A DNA stretch of 64,000 nt from Phialophora verrucosa (Eukaryota; Ascomycota; Eurotiomycetes; Chaetothyriales; Herpotrichiellaceae): contig MSED01000004.1 of NCBI GenBank assembly GCA_002099365.1, forward strand, positions 2,728,001 to 2,792,000. The letters are read 5' to 3'. Position numbers and translations under genes: made by a program. The notes beneath the pieces are model-generated. The model worked only from the letters and a program-made list of their open reading frames with translations. It made no database searches and was not told the origin of the DNA. Below, piece by piece: positions 33,661-45,452 of the stretch (its first letter is position 1; every line of letters starts with the position of its first letter).

Positions 33661-34650
33661 ATGGAAGCCTCGCCATCCAAGGCCCGCGCTCAGGCCATTG
33701 AGTCGCACTCCTGGTCAATCATTCTTTCATGGCTCTTGAACCTATACCACCCGTCTGCAGTTCCGGCTTTTGAGCGGAACGCCACTACTCTGAAGGCGTT
33801 CCAATCTCTCATGGCCGAAAATATCGCAGCAGATCGTCTTCAGGAGTTACTCATCGATGCGAAATGTGAGGAACTCGCGATCGCAGAACACGACCGAAAT
33901 CAACGATCGGGAGAGGAACGGACAACAGAAAACAGCGCCACCTCGCTCCTTGCGCTACTCGAAGACTCGCTCTCAGTGGCCGGGAAGCAGTCATTAGAGT
34001 CTCTAGCCCGTTCGGCAGTCCTGCTCGGCTGCTACTCGCCATCATTGTCCTCATCATCACCATCACCATCGGCGAGCATCAATGACAGTCTACTAGCTCG
34101 AATCTTTGATCTCTCCCGCCAGACGATCCGTCTCGAAGACCACATCTCATCCATCGAAAGCCTCACATCCGACCTGAAAGTCCAAACCACTCAGACGTTG
34201 CACGACCTGTCGGCAGTGCGCGCGAGAGCTGCACAGCTGTCCAACCCAGAGGATACTATGGACTCTCGTCCATCTACACCGCCTTATCCATCGAGCATCG
34301 GTCCGACGACCGATTACTCCTATATCCATGCCCAGACTCTCCAGCATCAGCGTGAAACAAAACAACTGCAGCTCAAGTCAGCCGAGTACGAGGCCCGCGT
34401 CGGGGTCCTTAAACGCCAGCTCTCAGCTGCGGGCCCGACGTCATCGGACGTACCAAGTACGGCTGCTCTGGTCTCAAAACAGCAGGTCCTGGATGAGAAG
34501 AAGGACCGGATCGCGGCATTGGAAGCCCGATTCAAGGAGTTTCATGGTCTGCCTCCGAATATCGTTGCCTCAAGGAGGGAAGTCAACAGGCTTCAGGCCG
34601 ATTTGGAGACTTTGAAAAGACGGAGAGACGAGCTGTTCGAGGGAATATAG
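33661..34650 (+). CDS. HAUS1: HAUS augmin-like complex subunit 1
   Basis: Single-exon gene for 329 residues, almost entirely helical and predicted coiled coil in its C-terminal two-thirds. The N-terminal part (SWSIILSWLLNLYH, then TTLKAFQSLMAEN) and the C-terminal segment with KDRIAALEARFKEF, HGLPPNIVASRREV and a final charged coil match what is remembered of fungal HAUS1. Augmin recruits gamma-tubulin to existing microtubules and nucleates branch microtubules in the spindle. A Ser-rich stretch near residues 125-140 and a Pro/Ser loop near 200-220 break the coils. The assignment rests on pattern rather than catalytic residues, so it is less firm than for the enzymes. Confidence 0.75.
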   Translation: MEASPSKARAQAIESHSWSIILSWLLNLYHPSAVPAFERNATTLKAFQSLMAENIAADRLQELLIDAKCEELAIAEHDRNQRSGEERTTENSATSLLALLEDSLSVAGKQSLESLARSAVLLGCYSPSLSSSSPSPSASINDSLLARIFDLSRQTIRLEDHISSIESLTSDLKVQTTQTLHDLSAVRARAAQLSNPEDTMDSRPSTPPYPSSIGPTTDYSYIHAQTLQHQRETKQLQLKSAEYEARVGVLKRQLSAAGPTSSDVPSTAALVSKQQVLDEKKDRIAALEARFKEFHGLPPNIVASRREVNRLQADLETLKRRRDELFEGI

Positions 34651-35599
34651 CATGCGTCTCCTCTGCGCAATTATTTTCCATGCAGAGCACAGCAGTCAGG
34701 CAGGGTGGGACGGGACGGGATTGCTCAGTAGATGCACGCCTGCGCACCAACAAGCAATTGTCTGAGACGTTCGACCGTTGGCAATCAACCGTCAACTAAG
34801 CGAAGTGGCATGAAGGTGGTTTCGCAATAATGCGCCACGATGGTCTCCCGTATCATCGAGTCAGGTAGCCAAGGCGGTGTTCAAGTTTTGAAACTCGAGA
34901 ATGCCCAGCTGCAAGACTTATCTACTGGACCCTCGCGGAGATCCACGATCCTACCGCCCCGTCTGGGGATTTCCAAATCTAGGGCGTCGACATCAAGACG
35001 ATCGTCCTCGACGACAGCTCTGTTGCCATCCGCGTTGCGCGCCCTCCTCGCTGCTCGGGAGAGGATCGTGGTGACCGGTGCAACTGACCAAAACGAGGAG
35101 GACGGCCCCGGCGGTGGAGGGCCAGAGTCCAGACGCGGGATTATTCCAATCTCACGTGACGCCCAGCAGAGGCGGCATGGAGGGTGAAATGTGCCTTGGA
35201 TCGAGAAATGAGGGGATAAAATAGATTGCGTGGGGCCGAGGACAGGGCAACGGCGGCAAACGGAAGATTGGAAATGGCCGTGTCTCGCTTCCTTGGTGCC
35301 TCTATTCGGTTTTACAACGAAGAGGAGCCGAGAGAGTATAGAGCATTTCAACGTGGCGCGGGAGGAGGATACATTATGAGTCTTGGAGTCGATCGAGACA
35401 GCCGGAACGGGAGTGGCTCTCAATGCGGAGGGAGGGTTCAATGCTCACAAGCTCAGTGCGGCAGGAGTGCATCACCATTATAGCAATTGTAAGCTGAAGA
35501 CAAAACGCTTCCAAACGCAACCGACCACACTTACACACTATCCCCGACTAACCTACCTACCTACATACATACTTAGTGTTGGGGCCAGGTAGCCGTACT
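34651..35599. other. Convergent intergenic region with a TCACGTGA site
   Basis: Between the 3' ends of HAUS1 (+) and the GNAT-like gene (-). Frames are open on both strands (34840-35187 plus, 34881-35441 minus) but have no family features. A perfect TCACGTGA palindrome at 35152-35159 is a typical bHLH site and unusual between two 3' ends, so a small gene may be hidden here. A tetranucleotide ACCT/ACAT tract occupies 35551-35572. Confidence 0.35.
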
Positions 35600-36496
35600 T
35601 CAACCCAAAGCCCCAACAGCAGTGTCGGCGACGCCGTTGGCGTGGCCGTTCGGCTCACTCGGCCTCAGGTCGCAATAAATCTTGGTGGTCCGCTGGCGAC
35701 AATTGTCGCCGAAGGGCTTGACCTTAGTCTTGACGCCGTCGACGTCCTGTTCCTCCTCCAGCTCGGCGGTGTTGAACTCGCAGACCAGCGAGCTCTTAAA
35801 GGGCGGGGGCGGGTTCGACCACACCTTGGTGACGGCGTCGGAGAGACACTCGATCTGGATGGCGCGGAAGCCCTGGTCGTGGGCGTAGCGCATCAGGAAC
35901 TGGGCCAGCGCCTTCATGATGCCCTTGCCCTCGACGTCGTGGCGCGTGCTGGTGGCGTTGCGCAGCAGGACCTGCTTCGCGGCCGTGGGCTTCCAGCTGG
36001 CCTCGGGCCGGGGGTCCAGCGTCTCGAGCGTGTGGTAGACGGTGCCGAACAAGGGGAGGCACTCGATCAGGGGCATGATGCGCGCCATGTCGAGCGGGTT
36101 GATGCCGTCGTAGGCCATGGCCACGCTGACCAGCGGGAAGTCCATCTGCGCGAGCAGCTGGTCCGCGTCCAGCGTCGTGTCCTGCATGTCCCAGTACAGC
36201 TTGCCGTCGGGCTGCGACTCCGCCCGCTTGAACTGGTATTCCAGGTCGAACACGCCGAAGCTGTGGCCCGACTCGATCTGGTGCCGGATCAGGTACTCGC
36301 CGGCCGCGTAGCCCTGGTAGAGTCGCGCCGTCTTGTTTTCCGGGTACACGACCGGCCAGACGGGCGAGTAGAAAAGGTTGGAGTGTAGCACGATGGCCAG
36401 GGCGAAGGGGAGGTGTTCCTCCGTCAGTCTCCGGATCTCATAGCGAGGCGGGAGGTTTGTCGGATTGGTCGCCGTCGCTGCTGACAATTTGGTCAT
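35600..36496 (-). CDS. Fungal GNAT-fold acyltransferase-like protein, uncharacterised
   Basis: Single-exon gene for 298 residues. The opening PPRYEIRRLTEEHLPFALAI, then SPVWPVVYPENK and, in the middle, VSVAMAYDGINPLD recall a conserved but uncharacterised Pezizomycotina family related to acyl-CoA N-acyltransferases. The C-terminal half has EGKGIMKALAQFLMRYA, in the place of the acetyl-CoA-binding motif A of GNAT enzymes, followed by GFRAIQIECLSDAVTKVW. No substrate can be named. The start MTKLSAAT at 36496 was chosen because an in-frame ATG at 36613 adds 39 unconserved residues. Wobble-position GC is very high and creates a 270-codon open frame on the opposite strand. No signal peptide or membrane segment is visible. 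Confidence 0.8.
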   Translation of the reverse strand: MTKLSAATATNPTNLPPRYEIRRLTEEHLPFALAIVLHSNLFYSPVWPVVYPENKTARLYQGYAAGEYLIRHQIESGHSFGVFDLEYQFKRAESQPDGKLYWDMQDTTLDADQLLAQMDFPLVSVAMAYDGINPLDMARIMPLIECLPLFGTVYHTLETLDPRPEASWKPTAAKQVLLRNATSTRHDVEGKGIMKALAQFLMRYAHDQGFRAIQIECLSDAVTKVWSNPPPPFKSSLVCEFNTAELEEEQDVDGVKTKVKPFGDNCRQRTTKIYCDLRPSEPNGHANGVADTAVGALG

Positions 36497-37431
36497 CTTG
36501 TCCGAGTGGTTGAGTGGGTGAGTGAGTAGCTGAGTGACTGCTGCGTGAATGGCTGCGGTGTTGTGCCGAATCAATTTTGAGGGAACCCGAGATTTCTCTA
36601 CCGTTCTGTTCAACTCAACAGCTGCCCGGCGAAAGGTGCATTGGACGCTGGAGGTGGGACATCAGGCTCTTTATGCTGTGCTGTGCATCTAGGCTTGCTG
36701 CAGTTGCTGGGTGGGCCATAACGGCCCAAAGCTAAGCAGCTTACTATGTCCTTCAACTTGTACGGATTGCCCTATCTGGGGCGAGAGACCCCCGGTAACG
36801 ATGTAACAAAGCTGGAGGGCCCAGCCCTCCTTGAAACCTTGATCAGTCCACATCGCTGCACCCCATAATTATGCTGACTGGTAGGTGGACACTATGCGAC
36901 CTTGTCAGGCCAAGGCGATTCCCATGTCAAGCGGCAACAGGTGGGTATCGTGTGCGAAACAGGATATAGGCTCAGAGCCCAGATAAGATATCGAGGACGT
37001 AGGTCAGCAAGGCGACGAGACTTCCCTCCACAGCGCCTGGGAGACAATCCGATGGTCCTTCATGTCCTGCCACATGAGGAGCATAAGCAGCAACAGTCTG
37101 GGGGCTCAGCGGTCAAACGAGGGTGTCCAACCCACTATTTTGGCTCTTACCGTGACGGGAGAGGCAAAGTGAGAGAGGAAAATGCACGTCTTACATCGGA
37201 ATGCAAGTTCGCAAAGGGCGAATTTATACGGATCCCCACATTGGGAATCGCGCAGTTTGATCCCGTGACCCCACACGTGATACGGCGGAGCACAGTCGTC
37301 GGTTGCCTCGAAACTGCCTCCTTTGGGGGTGCTTGTCTCAACGTGGACCATTGCTCAGTACTCTGGAGCCGCAAGTTCTGGGCCAATACTTGACCATAAG
37401 CTCTTGACTGAAAAGGGTATAACGCTTCTAC
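36497..37431. other. Divergent intergenic region
   Basis: About 0.94 kb between the GNAT-like gene (-) and the MFS transporter (+). No gene was recognised; the frame 36902-37393 (+) lacks motifs. Confidence 0.35.
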
Positions 37432-39313
37432 ATGTCGAAACCCCATAATCAGCATCGCGACACAGTCGAGCCTGGCGGCGCCCAGTCACCTTCCTGGGAG
37501 GACTCCCTGGCATGGGAGCATGCCGAGCACAATGAGCCCGGCGGAACTCCTGTTCAGGACCAAGTTGAGCAATTCGCTGACCTTTATGGGTTAACCGAGC
37601 ATATGACGGTGCTGCACAAAGCGGCAGTGCTTGTAGAGGGAGAATCACCACTGGCGGATATCGACCTCAGCGGTTCGGAGCTGCAATGCTTGCACGACGA
37701 GACGAGTCGGAAATGGCGCCAACCGAAAATGCTTTACTTCACTATTCTGGTGTGCTCAATTGGGGCCATAGAGCAAGGTTGGGCGCAGACTGGCATGAAC
37801 GGGGCCAATCTATACTTTCCGAAGGCTCTTGGGGTTGGCTCCAACAGCAAGCACGACAACTTCGTGGTGGGTTTGATCAATAGCGCCATATACCTCAGCA
37901 CGGGGTTGGTTGGTGCTTGGCTCTCGGATCCTGTCAACAGTCGACTCGGCCGGCGTGGAGCCATCTTTTCAGGCGGACTGCTGTGCCTGGTTTCAAATCT
38001 TGGGTCTTCTCTAAGCGGGACCTGGCCGCAGTTGCTGGTCTCTCGATTTCTGTTAGGCATTGGTCTTGGTCTGGACGCAAGCACCGTGTCTGTCTACGCC
38101 GCCGAATGTGCGCCAGCAGGCATCCGTGGGGGCCTCGCCGTTTCGTGGCAGATGTGGACCGCCTTTGGAATATTCCTGGGATTTGTGGTCAATGCTGCCG
38201 TCTACCACGTAAGTTCCCTGCCTCAAGGCTTGGTTTTCGCTGGGGTCGCTGACTTGACAGTACGGCGATAATGCCTGGCGGCTGCAACTGGCTGGCCCTT
38301 TCCTCCCCACAATTCCTCTACTCGGCATGTTGTACTTCTGTCCCGAATCGCCTGCATGGTATTTGAAAAATGGCAACCGCTATGATCTTGCCTTTCGATC
38401 CCTAGTCCGACTCCGGAATACCGAACTGCAGGCGGCCAAGGAGCTATACGCAACCTACCGACAACACACTGTCAAGTCAAAAGTTGCGGGCCCCGGGGAA
38501 CTCTCCTTTTCACAGAAGATCTGCGATCTATTCATTGTGCCTCGCATTAGACGGGCGACCACGGCTTCATATGTTGTGATGCTCTCTCAGCAGCTGTGTG
38601 GCATCAACATTATCGCATTCTACTCATCGACGATATTCTCGGATGCAGGGTTCTCCGATTTTGGTGCGCTGTTAGCATCCTGCGTGTTCGGCCTGGTCAA
38701 CTTCTTGGGCGCTTTTCCTGCGGTGTGGACCATGGACACGCTAGGCAGGAGATCGCTTCTCTTGTTGACTCTCCCGTTAATGGCGGTGACAATGTTGGCG
38801 GCCGGCCTGTCTTTCGACATCCCGGCAGACAACCCAGCTCACTTTGGAGTGCTCGTCGCGCTCGTTTACCTCTTCTGCGCTCTGTACTCACCAGGGATGG
38901 GCCCGGTCCCCAATGCTTATTCGGCAGAAGTTTTCCCTCTCTCACACCGAGAAGTGGGAATGAGCTTTGCCGTCGCAACCGCTAATTTCTGGGCAGCCGT
39001 GCTCTCATTAACATTTCCTCGGATTCTTACAAGTCTGAAGTCGCAAGGGGCCTTTGCCCTATATGCAGCACTGAACGTGGTGGCAGTGGTATTGATCTTC
39101 CTTTTCCTGCCGGAAACGCGACTGAAAACACTCGACGAACTCGACGGAGTCTTCTCTATCTCCACGAGGGCGTTTGTGAGATACCAGGTCACCGAGTACT
39201 TACCCTGGTTCATTAAGCGCTACATGCTGCGTCAGAAGCACGCCGATCTCCGGCCACTGACGCTTGAAGGAGGGTACTTCGAGCTGGAACAAGACGGCGA
39301 GGCGGATGGGTGA
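37432..39313 (+). CDS. MFS sugar transporter
   Basis: Two exons, 37432-38208 and 38261-39313 (609 residues); the 52-nt intron has GTAAGT and CAG ends and joins VYH to YGDNAW. A hydrophilic N-terminus of about 95 residues precedes about 12 hydrophobic helices. Family signatures are SRLGRRGA after TM2, CPESPAWYLK at the end of TM6, DTLGRRSLLL in the loop after TM8 and LPETRLKTLDEL after TM12. These are the sugar-porter hallmarks, so it probably moves a hexose, disaccharide or polyol with protons across the plasma membrane. The substrate is not predictable. A cytoplasmic tail of about 60 residues follows TM12. The ATG at 37432 begins a charged region without conserved sequence, so the true start could be further downstream. 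Confidence 0.88.
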
Positions 39314-39579
39314 GGAGGTTTGGGTCGATCTGGAGTGGCACCACACAGTTTCGCCGCCTTCCGATAGCAAATACTCGACCGTAGCGCCCCACCGATAAGG
39401 AAGCGAGGAAAGCTGCGACTTCCAGTGCGACCTCCTTCTGACGTCGGCGCCCTCCGACGACTTTGTTGCATTTAACCAGCTCGAACAACCCAAGACCTCA
39501 CTGCCTGAAGAATTGAAGACCCTCTATGCAACGCCTGTCACAGCTGCACAGCCACTGCGCCCCTCGTTCTCACCACACA

Positions 39580-39972
39580 ATGGCCTCTCCAATCACCTGC
39601 CATGTCCTGAACACCCTGTCCGGCACTCCGGCGTCCGGCCTGAAATCTACACTGACGCTTCTATCGTCCAACGGCAGCTCGCATACACAGTCGAATGTCA
39701 CCTTCACTGCTTCCACAAACGAGGATGGGCGGGTCAAAGAGTGGGAGCCATCTGCCGGCAAGAGTGTACAGGAAGTCATGGAAGGCTACTCTGCGGGAGA
39801 GCGAATCGCTTGGAGCATCAAGTTCGATATTGGCCCTTGGTATGAGGAGAAGGGCGTCGAGAGCTTCTGGCCCGAAGTCGAGGTCAAATTCTACGTCAAA
39901 AAGGGCGAGCGGCATTACCATGTTCCTGTGTTGGTTGGCCCATGGACCTACACGACATACAGAGGATCTTGA
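39580..39972 (+). CDS. 5-hydroxyisourate hydrolase (transthyretin-like)
   Basis: Single-exon gene for 130 residues. The N-terminal motif CHVLNTLSG gives the catalytic His8. A conserved Arg lies in NEDGRVKEW. The C-terminus ends HYHVPVLVGPWTYTTYRGS, with the diagnostic YRGS terminus. The enzyme hydrolyses 5-hydroxyisourate, the product of urate oxidase, in the purine degradation route to allantoin. No other urate gene is nearby. An in-frame ATG at 39526 would add 18 residues (MQRLSQLHSH) and could provide a short targeting sequence. The internal ATG gives the length usual for the family, so it was preferred. Confidence 0.93.
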   Translation: MASPITCHVLNTLSGTPASGLKSTLTLLSSNGSSHTQSNVTFTASTNEDGRVKEWEPSAGKSVQEVMEGYSAGERIAWSIKFDIGPWYEEKGVESFWPEVEVKFYVKKGERHYHVPVLVGPWTYTTYRGS

Positions 39973-40511
39973 GATGCATATATCGACTCAGCATCGAGTC
40001 TTCTGTCTACCGCTAAATGCTAACACAACAAACCGGGCCTCGCATGCGCCAATCATCAAGGCCGTTTTCAGTCGAGAAAGAGATTGCTCCGCAGTTCACA
40101 CCACCTGTGGGTCCCGAACCTGCATTTTCTCTATGCCTTGGGAAGTGTCAAGCTGCCACGACTCCAGCCCCAACAGACGTGCATATACATGACTTTCCGG
40201 TATGCAACCGGTCAGTCCAACCTGATGAACTCTGAGGCGCATGTCCCCCGCATCTTACACTCTGGTCATGTGCCCCTATTTTGCAACAATAGTCGGCCAG
40301 TGTGCTTCTGGCATTAGACGACAGCCTTCCTTGCATGACTTCGTGTCGTTCAGTGGAGAGTTGGAGTCTTGTCGCATGCCGTGTTTGGGCGCATTGGCAC
40401 CCACTTGATCCTCTTCTCCGCGTCCGAGTATTGCAACCGCCAGATAAGGCATGCGGCATTTTTGCAGCATGCAGAATTTCAATGACATTCTCAATGGGCC
40501 GTGGCGAGGCG
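39973..40511. other. Convergent intergenic region
   Basis: 0.54 kb between the 3' ends of the hydroxyisourate hydrolase gene (+) and the small conserved gene (-). No gene was seen. Confidence 0.35.
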
Positions 40512-40975
40512 TCACCGGTGTCGTTCTCGCCTGTACTGGGATGCAGAAGAATGCGTGGGGCTATGCCTCCGACTTGCACTAATGGACACAATCTCATTGA
40601 TGTCACAATCGTCGTCCTCGGTGCCGCTGCTGGCTCTGTTGGACATCCTCATCGTCTGCTGCCGTTCATACTGCTCCGATTGCCTCTTGAGATCCTCGAT
40701 TTGCTCCTGAAACGCCAATCAGCGCCACCCACTTTGCGCGTCAACTGGCTTACCTTGGTCAACTGCGGTCCGTTGATCAGAAAACCTTCCCGTCCCTGGT
40801 CCGGGTCAGCCTAGAACACCTCCATGGTTGTCGTGGGTTGTCATACATGATATGAGTATGGCCTCACGGTGGCGCCTGGGCCTAGGAAGTACTGGAGCTG
40901 TCGAAGCACAATATGGCGCGAAAGGCCATAGCCTGATATCCAGTAGTCGTTCGTAGAGCTGAGTGATTGTGGCAT
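40512..40975 (-). CDS. Small conserved fungal protein of unknown function
   Basis: Three exons on the minus strand: 40847-40975, 40754-40795 and 40512-40706 (121 residues). The two introns are 51 and 47 nt, both phase 0, with GCTGAC- and GCTGAT-type branch sites. The joined protein begins MPQSLSSTNDYWISGYG and continues with SRHIVLRQLQYFLGPGATV, RPYSYHGREGFLINGP and QLTKEQIEDLKRQSEQYERQ, ending in an Arg/Ser/His-rich tail. I recall this layout (Y-W-I-x-G-Y-G, then YFLGP...VRPYSY(Q/H)GREG, then QIEDL) from a widespread uncharacterised Pezizomycotina family; no function is known to me. The exon of 42 nt makes the gene easy to miss. It has no signal peptide or membrane helix. Confidence comes from splice phases and the family-like core. 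Confidence 0.72.
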
Positions 40976-43900
40976 GTCGGGCAATGGGACTGCACAGCAG
41001 TCGGAAACGTATAGAGAGGGCTACGGACAGTGGCGTCCGCGAATGTCGCACTTTGGTGGTTTGCCTGGTCTTCGAGGTCGGGATGTCGCCGTGGTAGAGT
41101 CAAACACGCTCATGGCGAGAGCCCTGAGCAGAGATATAAAGACTTCTGGCGAGAGGGACGGAGGTCCAAGCGGTTCACCAATAGACACGGTCTGATGGCG
41201 TCGCAACTCGATTTGGCTTGGGACAGCATTGCAATGACCCAAGCGACATCAGCGTCGACAGTGGTTGCCTCGAGAAGGCTCCCCCCAAGCATCGAGGGGG
41301 TCTTGTCTCCCGCAGCCAATCAGAGCGGTCGACGTCAGCCGACATCAGCCCGCCCTGCCAAATGGGGGCCGCCGCCTCCTTCTCGCCTCACTTTGAGCAT
41401 CCTTGCCCTGTCGTCTCAACCATTGTTTCCCACTCCTCTGCGTCCACTGCTCTCGAAAGGCCGCGCTACTCAGGCGCCCGCTCAACTCTATCTTGCCTTT
41501 GAGGCTGTAGAATCACGCCAGTGCTGCACACGTGCTTTCAGGCGCTCTTCAGACCCCCGTTGGATGCTTCCTCGGGGTGGCAACAAAACGCAGTCGGTCG
41601 GCTCAGGTTGTTGATCTTCCTTTTGTTGTACGCGCCAAACACCGACCGTCAGGTATTGACGGGGAAATGCTGATCACGAATGCACGCAATTACCTGCAGT
41701 GCGAGGCGAACCTGGCGCCGTCGACAGTCAACTGCAGCAGGTCGAACTTTGGCAGACAATAGTCTCCTGAACCCATCTGCACGATGCAATGCCATGCAGC
41801 ATTCGGATGCGAGCAAAGCGTTGTTCTCACACCGCTCAATGTCACCAATCTCTTGTCGGCGAAGACACTCTCCTCAGCGGATGACTGAGTCGCGGTCGTT
41901 TCTTGTTCGCACACGTGGAATGTGGTACAGACTGGCCCAGTCTGCCCACTGTCTACCTTCAAGCTGTGGCGGAGCCTTCAGGCACGTCTCCATCTGACCG
42001 GTGGATACCAGACCAATCGTGCGCTAACAGTTGCAAAATGCTGCATCTACCGACCTTTCATAGGTGGCAGACGTCCCCCAAAAAGCATACTTTGATGCGA
42101 GTGGGCTCAAATCTTCTACTCGTAAGCTCTCCTCGTCCCGCCTTGATTAGAGGACCCGGACAGGTTGTCCCACTGCTAATTGGCGGCATCCTGGGCTTGT
42201 CACACCTGACGGACGATTGGGAGTGATCAACCGCTGGGCGATTTCACTGCTCGATTCGTCAGGACCTCACTGTCGATCCTGTTCACTGTCCCTGCGAGAA
42301 CGGGAGGGCCCAAGTGAACAAATCCGCTTCGATTACCGAGGGAAGTAAGAAATGTGGGAAGGGTGGCCATTGCGTTACTCCTGGCGCCACTGAGATGTCC
42401 GCGTATTCGTCCAGGAAATCGGTTCCTGATAGCTCTAGACGGCACCTCATGTGGAGGAACCAATCCTTCTCCCATACCCCAGAAACCGCATCTTCGAAGT
42501 GGCTAGGGCTGTTTCAGGCCCGGGGACTGGTGCCAGGGCAGCCCTGGCATAGGCTCGATCGCCACACCAATCAGAAACTGCAAGGCTGTAGTCGATCCAG
42601 GCCCTCTTTAGGGCACGCTGACCCAAAGGTCGGATGAGAGCAAGATTCTTCAGGACGATGCTCCCCAGCAACTAAACGACTGCCGAAGGATGATAGTCCC
42701 GATCGACACTGCTTAGGATCATAGTCTCTCTGCGAACACTATCGCACGAACTCGTCATGACGATCATTCCGACTTGGACGGCCAGCCTCCAATCTAAGGC
42801 CCGGCCCTCTGGATTCAAGCGTGCTCGCCTACCAGCTGCTCCTCATGTCGAAGATGCTGACAATCAACAAAATCTGCGCAGCTCATCGCGAACTCATCCG
42901 TTTCTACCCGCGCCCTCGGGATCCCACCCTTTCGTCGTCCCGCGATCCATTACTGACATCTTGGCCACACCCTTACAAAATCTAGTTCTCCGACATTCCA
43001 CCCCTTAAAGTGTCAGCCTGCTCTGTCTCTGCCTCACTTTCAGTTGATCGACAACATTGGCTCCAAGTCTACTCAGTCGCCAACTATGGCAGGAGCAAAT
43101 CCGTTAACCTCACTCGATATTGCTCGAACCGGATAGATGCCCATATCAGGTCTCGGCTCCGAAACAGACAAGACACTATTTGCTAAGCTTGAGGTGAAAC
43201 AAAGGAACATGCGGCGAAAGCACTGCTGGGCACCACATGCCAGCCTCCGAAATAATAGATCCAGAGCTGCCTCGGCGTGGGCGGATAGTTGAGCTTCGGC
43301 AACTAGTGCCCAAGCGCTGAGATGTTGATGACTCCGGAGGCGGTGCTTTAAGCACCTGGAGCTGTGGGAGACATGGTTACGTGAAGGTCAAGCCCATGGT
43401 TCTTGCGTTGGACATCACCTGAAGGGGAAGGCATCACCACACCGGCTCCAAAATGGGCCACCGCAGCAGTGCGCATATCCCGACTGGACGAGAAAACAAC
43501 GGAAGTAAGGCCAGTGCCTGAAAGTACTAGTTTGAAGGCTCACCCTGTCGCAATTAGTGGGACCAAGCCTCTTACTTTCACCTATCTCCAAAGCAGCAAC
43601 ACACCTCTGTCGTCAATCATTCACAACGGCCGATTAGGTGTGCCAGGGCAGGAACAGCATCGGAATCGGACGCGGACAGAGGCGTCAACAGCGACCAACT
43701 GATCACTTATCAGGACTGGCCAACAGCAAAGACCCGTCTTTCGCCTCACCGTGCGTGTCGTTCATATCTGTCCTTGAACTACCGCCTAAGGTCCAGGGCC
43801 ATCAACCAATCAGTCCACCACATCTAGAGATGGCTCCCTTGTCAAATCGGTGCGACCAGGCCGTCTGTCTTGTCGAGTGAGCCACCTCACTCTCAAGTTG

Positions 43901-45452
43901 GGGACTAAGCCAACAGCGACCACAACAGCCAACCGCCCTCATCAACTCACTAGCTCGTCCACCGACAGGATTCAACGCGAACTGGCACCAGACCCTAAGG
44001 CAGTTTCACCACAGCCAGACCCCTTCCCTGGCCCGAGTGCCGGCAAGTCGCATCATATGGGTGACAGATAGCTTCGGGCCATTCTAGAGAGTCAGGCAGC
44101 TACCCCCCCAGACCGCTTTCGCACCAACAGCCCTTCCCCCCGATGCATCACCTTCGCATAACATTCTGTTTGCCTTGTGTGCTGAAACCTGGCATTACAG
44201 CTTCGTTCACCGCGAGATTCGCCTCTTTCAAACGACCACGAAAGTGCCTCACACCGACAGGAGGACGGGAGACTGGCAGCCCTGAGAATCCTCCGGCACC
44301 AGAAAGGTACCCCCCTCCCTGACTTTCTCATCCCACTGTCGACAAGCATTCCATGCCTAACTCCATCTCAGTCTCGGTCTCAATCTAATCCCCAATCTCC
44401 ATTTCGGACTCCCGAATGAAACGGAATCCCATAGGACAGAGTATAGCCCTTGTCTTCGACGGACTTGGGGACATACAACACGCCACATGGTAAAAGATCC
44501 TTGCCATAACGCCTCACGACCTCTGATCTCTGATGGTATCCATTTCAGTTGGTGAGGATTGAATGTTCTGTTTCATGCTTTGCTCCTCATGATACGTCTA
44601 CCATCTGCGGAGCGTGGGATATGGACGATATAGGAGGGACGAGGTTTTCCACGGCTCGAGACATTCACTGAGCCTTGCATAGCCACCCACGGCCTCGGCG
44701 TACAGTAAGGATCTCGCACCGGACCTTATGACTGCGACAGAGTTCGATGTACTACGCTTCGAGGTTCCATTCAACTCGCGGGACTCCAATTCGGACTGTT
44801 TGTTGCAAGAACATCCGGGAAAAAAGTACGCGAAAAGCAGGCACGAGAGATGCGGCATCAACATGAAACTGGAACCTGTCCATGCTCGTTGATTGTATTA
44901 AGCTCGGGCGCGTGGTCTGACCCTCAAGGAAGACCACCCTGTCCTGGGGCAAAGTGTCATCCATGGCCCACCCTGCCGTGCCTGGAGAGCATCCGATCCG
45001 GGAAAGACTGTCTGCTATGAGCTCTGTAAGGCTGGGACAATTTCCTCCACCAGCGAGTGCGTGCCATCCAGCCATCGAAAAATGCAAATAAGTGAATGTC
45101 TTTTCAGCGCCTTGGTTCCCACGCTGCCCTGGCTGCCAGAGTAGCCTCCAAAGTGAGGCTGCATGGCAGCAAGAGCCGAGAACGTCATGTTGCCTCGGCG
45201 CCGACGCTCATCCCAGAGAATGAATGTACACAAAACGATCGACGCAAAGCCATAACCAGCGTGACATGTCGAAATACACAGCCCCATCCCATTCGTCAGT
45301 CCTTCCCAAAAGTTTCCCAGGTTGCTCCGATATCCTTCGTTCCAATTCGTTCATCCATTCCGAGAGTATATTTACATAGGTTGCTTCGTTTTTCAAAAGA
45401 TCATCGACGGCCCTGAAGAGCGTCTGGTAACTTCCGAAGTCTACATCGCCTT
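40976..45452. other. 4.5 kb region without recognisable genes
   Basis: This lies between the start of the small conserved gene and the stop of ACE2. Frames are short, overlapping and lack motifs (for example 41030-41614, 43403-43702, 44752-45087). There is one TACTCGTA at 42117-42124. No repeats with ends, RNA genes or transposon traces were seen. Confidence 0.4.

Noticed and set aside
34881..35441. 186-codon minus-strand frame
   Set aside because: Unrecognised sequence with open frames on both strands. It is not supported as a gene without transcript or homology evidence and is mentioned only as a finding.
35576..36388. 270-codon open frame on the plus strand
   Set aside because: It is antisense to the GNAT-like gene and explained by the very high wobble GC of that gene. 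It has no recognisable domain.
40975..41113. Upstream exon starting MSVFDSTTATSRP for the small conserved gene
   Set aside because: It would need a weak GTGCGA donor and a long intron, while an in-frame ATG at 40975 directly precedes the conserved core.
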